From: an uncultured Woeseiaceae bacterium
Lineage (GTDB): Bacteria; Pseudomonadota; Gammaproteobacteria; Steroidobacterales; Woeseiaceae
Assembly: GCA_902512585.1 (NCBI GenBank)
Contig: CABXJW010000005.1
Span: 1 to 56,024, forward strand
Length of the DNA stretch: 56,024 nucleotides
Direction of reading: 5' to 3'
The stretch's first letter is position 1. Each line of letters starts with the position of its first letter. Under the pieces are notes generated by a model. The model made no database searches. It worked only from the letters and a program-made list of their open reading frames with translations, and was not told the origin of the DNA. Position numbers and translations under genes: made by a program. Positions 43,415 to 53,400 of the stretch are shown piece by piece.

Positions 43415-43977
43415 TCCTGGATTAATTGGTTTTCGGCAATTTCACACAAAGTATGACCAACGGCAATGTGCATTTCCTGGATTCTCGGAGTAGCCGTAGA
43501 TGGCACTTGAATAGCAATATCAGCTAACTCGCTGGCTTTGCTGTCTTTTTGGCCAGTCAATGCAATAGTTTTGACTTGATACTCTTGTGCAGTTTTAAGA
43601 GCCTTGATGACATTCGGGCTATTACCGCTGGTAGAAATACCCACTAATACATCACCTGATTTAGCTAAACCAGCTAATTGTCTCGCGAAGACATCACTGT
43701 AATCATAATCGTTAGCGATTGCGGTTAAAGCCGAAGCATTCGTTGTTAGTGCGATTGCCGGTAAAGGTTGTCTTTCTTTCAAAAAACGACCTAAAAACTC
43801 CGCCTCAAGATGTTGCGCATCCCCAGCAGATCCCCCATTGCCACAAAAAAATACTTTACCACCTTGCTGTAGAGAGGTAACGATCATTTGTGCTGCTATA
43901 TCAACTTGCTCGGCAACAGTCACAACTGCTCCAAAGCTGTTGGCTGCATCTTGTAATATTTGATCCGCTGAACTCAC
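43411..43977 (-). CDS. gmhA: sedoheptulose 7-phosphate isomerase
   Basis: SIS-domain isomerase that starts ADP-heptose synthesis. It shows CGNGGSAGDAQHLEAEFLGRF, whose Glu is a catalytic base, the substrate loop STSGNSPNV, and HIAVGHTLCE with the catalytic His. It is 188 aa. It starts with GTG behind AAAGGGAG. DiaA is a similar SIS protein, but the retained catalytic residues and the coupled gmhB favour GmhA. The kinase/nucleotidyltransferase hldE is not in this window. Confidence 0.9.
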   Translation of the reverse strand: MSSADQILQDAANSFGAVVTVAEQVDIAAQMIVTSLQQGGKVFFCGNGGSAGDAQHLEAEFLGRFLKERQPLPAIALTTNASALTAIANDYDYSDVFARQLAGLAKSGDVLVGISTSGNSPNVIKALKTAQEYQVKTIALTGQKDSKASELADIAIQVPSTATPRIQEMHIAVGHTLCEIAENQLIQE

Positions 43978-44000
43978 ATTTACTCCCTTTAATAAAAGAT

Positions 44001-44444
44001 TTAGAGGGCACCTGCTTTAGTATTACACGCCGCTGGCCCACCACGTTTCGCAAATACTAAATCATTTATTTTAACATAACAGATCTGATTTAAGGTTTTA
44101 TCTTCAAGAATAGGTTGTTTAGTGGATGGGTTCTCAGTTGCAGCTGATTTTTTGAATAATTTAGTCACATTGAGTGCCGCATAATTAATTTTTTTACCTT
44201 TGTAGCGTGCTTGAGCAGCAGCACGATAATTCTCACAATCTAATCGTCTTACACGACGAATATTTTCGTATCGGTACCACTCATCTTCAGCCTGGATTGT
44301 AAAAAAACCATAACAAAGTTCAGCATCATTCATATAATGTATTTCGCTAACCTTAGCCTGCATATTCATAGGTTTATTATTCGCTGTAGAAGCACAACCG
44401 CCCAGCATAAAGAAAAGTAAAATCCAGCCTATTTTTCTACTCAT
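44001..44444 (-). CDS. small predicted lipoprotein of unknown function
   Basis: The start is set at the ATG at 44444, because it places a short signal peptide with the lipobox LGGC (Cys at residue 16) correctly; an in-frame start further upstream at 44501 would leave a charged leader. The mature part of about 130 residues is polar, with Cys in ELCYGFF, LDCENY, ICYVK and AACNT, which could form disulfides in the periplasm. I do not recognise the family. It is upstream of gmhA on the same strand, so an envelope role is likely. Confidence 0.6.
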   Translation of the reverse strand: MSRKIGWILLFFMLGGCASTANNKPMNMQAKVSEIHYMNDAELCYGFFTIQAEDEWYRYENIRRVRRLDCENYRAAAQARYKGKKINYAALNVTKLFKKSAATENPSTKQPILEDKTLNQICYVKINDLVFAKRGGPAACNTKAGAL

Positions 44445-44687
44445 TATATTTCTCAGAAAATTCCTATTTATCGTGTGTCTATTGTAACGGTTTATCCGCA
44501 ATCATTTCAGTAAAAAGAGTGCTTAAAGAGTAAATACACATTTTTACAAACAGATATAATTACCTGAAATATATAATAATTACGTTAGAAACTATATACC
44601 AAACATATCACACAGAACTGCAATTTCGTGTGAGGTGAGTTACAGTAAGAGTGATTTTTGAGTGTTTTGCAATTGCGGGAATCTTCA

Positions 44688-46157
44688 ATGGCGCGAAAAA
44701 CAAAAGAATTAAAACGCGACACCATCGCGATTTTTCAAGACTGGAATCTCAGTAGGAACAAACTACTGCAATATTTATCATACCCATTAATTCTAAGTAT
44801 TGTAGGCACCTGCTCAACGCCTCCTCATCTATTAGATCAGGTTCTAGAACAAGGTGAGCTCCATGTTATCACCCTAAACAGTCCAACTACATTTTATCAA
44901 GATGATGATGAGATGGCGGGTCCAGAATATGATTTAGTTTCCGGTCTAGCCGATAGCTTAGGTGTCGAGCTGGTCATTAAAATAGTGGATAACATCAGTG
45001 ATATCCAACCTGCCCTAGAAGCTGGCCAAGGCCATCTAGCAGCGGCGGGATTAACCCCGACAAAGAGCTGGCAAAATGTGATGAATTTCAGTTATCCCTA
45101 TGCCAACGTCGATACTCATCTCATCTATAAACGCGGCACTATTAAACCGCAATCCATAGCAGAGGTCTTAGGTCGTGCTATCGAAATTTCTTCAGAGAGT
45201 GATCATAATGAAATGCTCACAGCACTTAAGATAAAGTATCCAGAGTTAACATGGTCAATGAATAAAAAAGGTGAGGCGCATGATCTATTAAGCAAGGTCA
45301 ATCGCGAGGAAGTGGATTTCACCATTGCCGATAGTAATGAATTTGCCCTCCAACGTCATACTCAGCCTGAACTCAGAGTGGCTCTGAATCTCAAGAAAAA
45401 TAATGCCTTAGCGTGGGCTTTTCGAAAGACTGATTCACGACGTTTATTGGAATATGCTGATAATTACTTACTGGAGGCTGAGCGTGAAGGAATGATCGCC
45501 CAGATTAATGAGCGATATTATGGGCATGCAGGAGCACTTGATTATGTTGATACCAGAACCTTTATCGAGCATATTGAAACGCGATTACCACAGTTTCGTG
45601 AAATGTTCGAAGAGGCAGGCAAAAACAATAACGTAGACTGGCGACTCTTGGCGGCCATCGGTTATCAGGAATCACACTGGCAACCACGTGCCATCTCCAG
45701 TACTGGAGTAAGAGGTCTGATGATGCTGACCCGGACCACGGCCAGTGAGTTGAATATCAAGAATCGACTGGATCCCGCCAACAGTATTCGTGGTGGGGCA
45801 GAATATTATAGGAAGCAATGGAAGCGACTGCCTGAAACAGTGCGTGAACCAGATCGAAGTTGGTTTGCCTTGGCAGCTTACAATGTGGGTTTTAATCACC
45901 TCAAAGATGCTTGGCAAATCACTCAATGGCAAGGAAATGATCCCACCCAGTGGGCGAATGTCAGTAAATCCCTACCTTTATTAGCAAATAAACTTTGGTA
46001 CCCACATTTAAGTCATGGTTATGCTCGCGGCTGGGAGCCAGTAATTTATGTAAATAATATCCGCAGTTATTACGACATCATGACCGCACTCATTGAAAAA
46101 GAGCCCCTACCGCAAATGGTCCACAATACCCCAATCAATATTAGCGACGCGCCTTAA
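44688..46157 (+). CDS. mltF: membrane-bound lytic murein transglycosylase F
   Basis: It has an N-terminal ABC-type solute-binding domain (residues ~50-275) and a C-terminal goose-lysozyme-like SLT domain (~300-430), the arrangement of MltF. The catalytic Glu lies in GYQESHWQPRA, and the GLMMLTRTTA and AAYNVGFNH motifs follow. It cleaves peptidoglycan glycan. The ATG at 44688 is chosen with GGGA upstream; an in-frame TTG at 44658 is possible. An N-terminal hydrophobic stretch near IVGTC is present, but the lipobox is atypical. It is 489 aa (E. coli 518). Confidence 0.93.
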   Translation: MARKTKELKRDTIAIFQDWNLSRNKLLQYLSYPLILSIVGTCSTPPHLLDQVLEQGELHVITLNSPTTFYQDDDEMAGPEYDLVSGLADSLGVELVIKIVDNISDIQPALEAGQGHLAAAGLTPTKSWQNVMNFSYPYANVDTHLIYKRGTIKPQSIAEVLGRAIEISSESDHNEMLTALKIKYPELTWSMNKKGEAHDLLSKVNREEVDFTIADSNEFALQRHTQPELRVALNLKKNNALAWAFRKTDSRRLLEYADNYLLEAEREGMIAQINERYYGHAGALDYVDTRTFIEHIETRLPQFREMFEEAGKNNNVDWRLLAAIGYQESHWQPRAISSTGVRGLMMLTRTTASELNIKNRLDPANSIRGGAEYYRKQWKRLPETVREPDRSWFALAAYNVGFNHLKDAWQITQWQGNDPTQWANVSKSLPLLANKLWYPHLSHGYARGWEPVIYVNNIRSYYDIMTALIEKEPLPQMVHNTPINISDAP

Positions 46158-46599
46158 AAAAAGTTTGCAATAAGGTGGCACTCTCGGCAGCGAACAACCC
46201 GCCAGCAACACTAAAAGAATGATTTAACTTAGCGTGTGCCGATAAATCCAGCACCGATCCCACAGCCCCAGATTTAGGGTCACTAGCGCCATAAATACAA
46301 CGCTGAATGCGTGCTTGAATCATAGCCCCCACACACATAGCGCAGGGTTCAAGTGTGATATAGATGGTTGTATCTAGCAGACGATGATTACCCTGATGCT
46401 GCGCTGCTTGGCGTAACACTAAGATTTCAGCATGCGCGGTCGGATCCTGATTTAATATGGTTCGATTATGCGCGGCGGCGAGCTTTTGATCAGCGGCTAT
46501 GATCACGGCTCCAACAGGAACTTCACCAGCGATAGCAGCTTGCTCTGCTTGGGCTAAAGCAAGTTGCATCCAGTGCTGATCTTGCGCGGTAAAGCCCAC
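46141..46599 (-). CDS. tadA: tRNA adenosine(34) deaminase
   Basis: Zinc deaminase that makes inosine at the wobble position of tRNA-Arg(ACG). The catalytic motif is TAHAEILVL, the zinc cysteines are in LEPCAMCVGAMI. It is 152 aa (E. coli 167). Its stop lies inside the 3' end of mltF (17-base overlap, opposite strand), so the two transcripts converge. The ion-channel gene ends 11 bases upstream of its start on the same strand. Confidence 0.95.
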   Translation of the reverse strand: MGFTAQDQHWMQLALAQAEQAAIAGEVPVGAVIIAADQKLAAAHNRTILNQDPTAHAEILVLRQAAQHQGNHRLLDTTIYITLEPCAMCVGAMIQARIQRCIYGASDPKSGAVGSVLDLSAHAKLNHSFSVAGGLFAAESATLLQTFFKARR

Positions 46600-46610
46600 T
46601 AAATTATCAA

Positions 46611-47354
46611 TTAGAGCGGAGTATCTGAATCGGAGCCTTGAATTTGCTCGGCGTGTTTTACCTGAGCGTCACGTGACATCACATCAACGATGATCCCGAT
46701 GACCATATTGAATAGAATAAACCCATTTAAAATTAAGAAGCTCACAAAATAAACCCACATGTACGGATACACTTCCAATACATCACCCATCACCGCAGCC
46801 CAATCATCATATGTAATTAATTGTAATAGGACGAGCATGGCGCTGCCGACATTACCCCAGCGATTCGGGTCAATGTCATTAAACAACATGGAGCCGATGG
46901 TGGCCCAAATATAAAAGAAGATAAACATCAAAAGCACCACAAAACCCACTCGTGGAATGGTCTTCACCAAGCCATCAATAATACGGCGGAACTCAGGAAC
47001 AATGGTAATAACTCGCAGTATTCTGACGATCCTTAAAAGCCGTGCTACGAAAACAGTTTCAGCGCCACCTACTGGAATCAGACTGACCGCGACAATAATA
47101 AAATCAAAGACATTCCAGCCACTTTTGAAGAAATTATAAAATGGCTTTTCTGACATCAAACGAATTAAAATCTCAATTGAGAAAAAGATAGTGATGGCAT
47201 AATCCACGAAATTAAGGGTAGCCTCATAGTCATCTGGAAGATCGTAGGTGGTCACCCCTGCATAAAAAGCTGAAGCTAATATGACCGCAATCACAATCGT
47301 GTTAAAGGCACGACTATTTCTTATGGCTAAGAAAAAATCTACAAAACTATTCAC
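46611..47354 (-). CDS. single-domain voltage-gated cation channel (NaChBac/NavAb family)
   Basis: 247 residues with the six-transmembrane layout of bacterial tetrameric voltage-gated channels. The voltage sensor S4 has arginines every third residue (R105, R108, R111, R114). The pore helix and filter read T181-Y-D-D-W-A-A187, where NavAb has TLESWSM. S6 ends in IIVDVMSRD, with a short cytoplasmic tail. The start is GTG at 47354, supported by AAGGAG 6 bases upstream. It is alone between tadA and the giant gene, all on one strand. The aspartate filter suggests calcium rather than sodium passage. Confidence 0.9.
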   Translation of the reverse strand: MNSFVDFFLAIRNSRAFNTIVIAVILASAFYAGVTTYDLPDDYEATLNFVDYAITIFFSIEILIRLMSEKPFYNFFKSGWNVFDFIIVAVSLIPVGGAETVFVARLLRIVRILRVITIVPEFRRIIDGLVKTIPRVGFVVLLMFIFFYIWATIGSMLFNDIDPNRWGNVGSAMLVLLQLITYDDWAAVMGDVLEVYPYMWVYFVSFLILNGFILFNMVIGIIVDVMSRDAQVKHAEQIQGSDSDTPL

Positions 47355-47414
47355 ACTAATCTCCTTAATTCGTTCACTAAATTATACTGAAGTTTTGGTA
47401 TTAATAAAATCTGA

Positions 47415-50400
47415 TTAATCCAGTAGATAAATTCCTTCAGCGATATAAAAATCATTCGCCCCTGCATCACTGGTACTGCCATTCTTATGTAAGCTAACAT
47501 TAATCCGCCCACCGGTTTCATCCACAGTGTCACCACCATAGAGAGCCCCCGCAATCGCCGCACCACCCGACCAACCATTTTGAATACTGGTAGTTGAAGT
47601 GCCCGTGTAAGTATTGGCATTATTACTGTTAAGACTGACATTGAATGAGGTAAAACCGGCGTTACTTACAATCGGATTCTTATCATCGAAATTAGTCACT
47701 GCCATGGTGCCGGTATAGGCGCTCGAACCCCAATTAAAAGTCGCGGCTACATCTGCGGTGGTGGTGTATTTATGCACATCATAATTAGTGCCTGTTTGGT
47801 TATGCCGATATGCGGCTTTGACGATGGCTGCTCCACTCATGCTAGCCGAACCCGAGGTTGGAATTTCGTTGGCCGCTACTAACTCCCCTGCAACCCAGGT
47901 GCCTAGATGCACTGCCCCAGTCTGAGTCCCAGAATTGGGTGAGACATCCACCGCCCCCATCGCCCAAAAACCCCAAGTCGCATACTCAGCATTTGGCATC
48001 GGATCATTACCATTAGTATGGAATAAATCTGAGTCTTCTTTATCCAGAGTGTCATAACTGACCATCACACCCGCCATGTTGCTTGCGCCTCCCGAGGAGC
48101 CATCTATCTGTGCCCCATCATCCTTAAGTTCAGCGGCAAATATTTCATTAGAGATGTAGGCAGATTTAGCTGCGCTATTATCGGTATCCCCAAAGTTTAA
48201 GACCAGCTCGCCCGTATCCACCGTGTCCCAAGTATTGGTGTAATTATTGCTGGGTAGCGTTGAGACTGACAGCGGCGCTGCCACCTGAACATCGTCGTTG
48301 GTGGCGTCGAAATTAATCGAGGCGAGCGTGCTGCCCGATCTGACAGAGGCGAGCTGGTCGTTACCGGTTCCAGAACTATTAAACTCCATAATTCCAGTAA
48401 AAAATCCGTTATAAGTTGTGGCGGTAGAACTATAAAAATCGGAATGCCTAAAATCAGAGATAGATTTATAATCTTGGTTGGCGTCTGAGGCATTTGTGCC
48501 TTCTTGAGTATTATTGGTATTAGAATTAGTGTAATTGCCTAGATTATTTGTTAAACCAACGTAATTTAACGCTTGCTGATAAGTAGCATTATAAGCAAAT
48601 CCATCATCTATTGCCTGAATATCATCCCCAGAATACATCAAGAATACTGCTGTAGATTTTGAAGACTCTGAGTCATTTAACTGGAAGTTATTGTGTGTGG
48701 TTGTACTATCATAGTCCCTGTATGACTCACCAATTTTATAATCGTTCACCCATTGCACTGGATTGCGAATAAACATACTGATCTCGGTATCATCGGGTGT
48801 CTCATTATCCATTAACGTTGTGGCAGTAAATGTATACACACGGCCATCCAAATCAGATTCTGTGGTACGTTTGGCACCAACAAACATTTGTCCTCCATCA
48901 CCATTACTTGAAATTCCGTAATTCGGAGCAATCCACGATCCAGGCACATCGGAGACCGCGCCTGTGGTCAAGTTGACTTGTTTGATGCGAAAACGAGAAA
49001 AATATTGGGTGGTACTGCCACTGGAAACACCGGTGGTACCGCCATCATAATCCACATAAAACCCGTAATCGGTGCCGTTACTGAGAGTGTCTGAACCGGT
49101 AAACTGCAGGCGATTGTAGGCATTACCATACTGGAAGATCAGTTTATCGTCAGCGGTGACACCCAGATGAATTCCACCAATTGAGTTACCTGAGTTCCAG
49201 CCGGTAGAGCGACCAAAAAAAGTACCTTCCGATGGCGTTGAATCAACCCTGACCACACCACCAAAAGCCCAAGGTTCTCCTGACTTATAGAGCGGTTGTA
49301 CAGCACCGTTAGATTGAAAAAAATCATTATAGCCATCAAATTCAGCCCAATTCCCTGTGTAGGGGAGATTATCATTGATTAGCGAGGCAGAACTAGTAGT
49401 ACGAAACTCGCCGCTGATGGCCATTTGGTTGAAGGTATCGGTGTTCCATGTGTCACTGTTGGTGTTGTATTTAACCCCAACACTCATGGGTCCATTTTTG
49501 TATGGATCGGAAGTGGTCACCATCATACCGATGGGTCGGTCGTCACTGGCACTGTCCTCCGCAATTAAGCATCCGCGGTCTGAACTAGAAGCACACTCAA
49601 TGGGCGAGACACCCAGTTGCACACCCAAGCCGTCATTGGTCTGGTTGGTGCGTTTTTGGTAAGACCAGTAATGCGAACCGTCAATGTATTGCCCCGTATC
49701 GCCAGCCGAATACTTGGTGGTGTCGTTACTGCGTTTGTCCATGGTGTTGATCATGACACCCAGATAACTTTGCTGGTCATCACGGGTAGTGGAACCGCCG
49801 GCACCGTCATAGGAATCCTGAATCGAAAGTTGCGCCTGTAGACCGACACCCTTGCCAGCGGGGTTCATGACCTGATACCACTGAGAGGTGCCCTCGGGCA
49901 TTTCACTGGTAGCACCAAAACGCGCCGTATCGATATTTTGACTGGGATCGAGCGCTTGTTCGGCCCAGTCGTAATGATTGGCGTAGGTGTTACACGCACT
50001 GCTGTTGTTGCCCACCGCGGCACAGTAATCCGGTGCCAGAGTTTTGAAATCCATACTGGAACTGGAATAAAAGCCCGACGAGAAAAAGCTTGGATAGAAG
50101 AAATCCGCACTGGTACCAAAACCCAAATGATTTTCAATCGGCATCACGTTTAAGGCAATGACCCGTTTATTATTATTTGTGAAACTGGTATACATAGCAT
50201 CGGTGTAGACGTCCCCGGTCAATACCACTTGATCGAGATAACTGTGATAAGCCGTACCAATATAGGAATTCGTGCTTCCCATCTGATTAAGTATCCACTG
50301 AGCTATGGTTTCATTATCACTTTTATTCCAATAACTACTCGTACCAAATATTCCATTCACATCAGCATGTGAGAAGAAATCGGCATGGACTCCAGATTCG

Positions 50401-53400
50401 AATTCCTCTGCTGGTATGAAAACTGCACCATATAAATTTGCGTCTGCGTCGTCCTCGGCTTTATTAAACAACATTTGACCGATATTTTGTGTGCCCGCCA
50501 GATTTGTAACAGATTGCAACCGAGGGCCCATTCCACTGGGCTCGTATATAAGCCCATTTAAACCGAAGTACCTTGAATCGGAGGAAAATGTGCCAGCCTC
50601 CACAACTCCACCTTTAGTACCGGGCCCCCCAGGGGGCCAATCAGCATCTTTATTACCAGTGACGCTGATTTTTGCATCAATCGTAGACAATAATGAATTG
50701 GTGCTCATCGTTGCTGTTGCATTACCGTGCCCACCCCCATAACCGCCACAACATCGTTCACCGTGAATATTCACAAATAGCAGACTGTCCGACTCTTTCA
50801 TCCAGTTTTCAAATAGAGTTTTTGTGGCAGAGGATTCTTCTGAAGATCTACCACTTTGAATGGCCTGGTTAAATATGACGTGATACTCGGATAATTGAGA
50901 CTGTGAAAGACTTTTAAAATTGTTATTAGTAATTTGATACCCTTGCCCAGTATTGTTACCCCAAGCTTGTAAATCTAAGACCACCATACCTGAACCACCA
51001 TAACTAAGGTTTAATATTTTTACCGTATCGGGCAGTTCCGTTCCCTGTTGTGCACTGTAATTGATTGTTTCTGCATCTTTATCTAGGGTCATCCAAAATA
51101 GTTTGCTGTCAAAGCGACCCGCCGAAAGCACCTCACTTTGTGCGATGTTCGAGACCACTTCGCTTTGCGCATCCACAGTTTTGTAATGGCCATCGAGTGA
51201 GGCTCGTCCTGGGGAGAATTGAAATTGCCCCAATCCTGATTCCACACCAATCGGATAAAAATAACGAAAATCCAAATTGTCTACCGTCACACTTTCGTAT
51301 CCGTCGCCACTCACAATTGAGACCGGTGTGTAGACATTGTCGCTGCCAATGTTGTCGAAATCGGCGAGCGTTTTATTGGTGGCTGTGGATTGTGCGGTGG
51401 TAATGATTTGTTCTTGCTGATAAGCGCCTAAGTTGGTGCCAGAAGGACCGCCACCCCGTGTTCCAGTGGCACTGAACCCCGTTCTTGAGACGTTGGTGAC
51501 TGCGGCCGAATAACGCAAGGTGTTGGATTGTAATTCCTCTATATTTTTAACCGGTACCGTGATCGCGCTGGTCACAGTGTCACCTGAAGATTGTGCGGTA
51601 GCGGTCAAGGTTAAATTATAAGATTTAGCTTCCTCAAAATCCAAGGTAGTATTATTGGTAATAGCACCCGAGCTTGCATTTACAGTAAACTTATCACTGC
51701 CCGTACCACTGAGTGTGTAGACAAGTGCTTCACTTTCACCATTGGTAATTGAAGATACTGTGGCCACCGAGGTGTTGGTGCCATTGGATTCCACAAATGG
51801 AGTATTTTGTATGGCAGTCACTAAGTTTTCTAATTGTGCATCAGTCACCGATATTGCCAGTGCACTCGAGACACTGTTCGTTCCATCAGTGACATTCACG
51901 ATAACGTTATAACTGGTCTTGGTTTCATAATCGAGGGTACTGGCAATGGTCACAGTGCCATTACTCGCGATCGAGAATTTCGCGGCATCCGTCCCAGAGA
52001 GTGAATAAGTAACCGTCCCAGATTCTGGATCACTGCTTGAGGATGTGGCCACAGTGGTCCCCACCGCTGAACTCTCAATAAAATTAGTCGCTGCCAAGCT
52101 ACTGTTGAGCGTGGGAGGCTCATTCACATCGGCAATACTTAAAGTCATACTTTTAGATTCAGTGATACCATCCACGGTGGCAATAACGTTGATGCTATAA
52201 CTGGTCTTAGTTTCATAATCCAATAAAGCGGCAAGTTTCACATTCCCGTTACTATCGATGCTGAATTTAGCACTGTCCGTTCCGGATAATGAGTAACTGA
52301 TAGTGCCATTCTCAGGATCATTCACCGTTGAGCTCGCCACCACGGTATCCACCGTGGCCGCCTCAGTAATAGTATTCGAGATACTCACATTAACACTGTG
52401 CGCTTCATTGACATCGGTTAGGGAGATAGCATGGGTAGAGATGGTATTATTGGTACCATCACTAGCATTAACAGTGATGTTGTAACTGTTTTTGGTTTCA
52501 TAATCTAGTGCACTGGCAATAGTCACCACCCCATTACTGTCGATTGAGAATTTCGCGGCATCCGTCCCAGAGAGAGAGTAACTAATAATTTCAGATTCTG
52601 GGTCGCTGGCAGAAGCAGTCACCACAGTCGTTCCCACGGCTGAAGTTTCAGCGAAATTAACCGCCGCGAGGTTACTCGTGAGCATGGGCGCTTCATTTAT
52701 ATTAGCTATATTTATCGAGAGAGGTGCTGAAACAGTTAGACCATCCACGGTAGTGTCTACACTAATTTCATAATCAGCTTTATCTTCATAATCGAGTAAA
52801 GTAGCAAGTTTAATATTACCATTTTCATCAATACTGAATTGAGCACTGTCTGTTCCTGAAAGGGCATAATTAATAGTGCCACCCTCAGGATCAATGACAG
52901 CCGTGGTCGCCACTATTGTATCCACAGTTGAGGTCTCTTCGATGGTTGTATCGGCTAACACAACATTCACACTGTGCGCTTCATTCACATCCGTCAGCGT
53001 AATCGCTGTGGCAGTTGAGGTGCTCAGAGTTCCATCAGAGGCAGTGATAATTAAACTGTAATTGTTCTTGGTTTCATAATCTAAAACACTGTTGAGTGTG
53101 ACAGTACCATCATTGGCAATCGAAAATTTGTCACTGCCCTCACCAGAGAGCGAGTAATTTACAGTGGCTGCTTCTGGGTCAACTGCAGAGGCATTGATTA
53201 CTGTGGTTCCAATAGCCAAATTTTCAGCAAAATTAGTCGCGGCCAAAGTACTCAATAACTCAGGAGCTTCATTAAGGTTATTTACTGCGATACTGATTGG
53301 CACCGTAACAATGTCATTATTTTCTTTGGTATAAACAATCGTGAGATCAAATTGTCGTTCACTCTCATAATTCGCATTACCATTATAAATTAATTCATTA

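Noticed and set aside
51065-51403. 112-residue open frame on the plus strand inside the giant gene
   Set aside because: Opposite-strand shadow; the giant frame is continuous there and the translation has no recognisable domain.
51836-53273. Regular repeats considered as a CRISPR array
   Set aside because: Units are 288 bases, code for continuous protein and have no short identical repeat with unique spacers.
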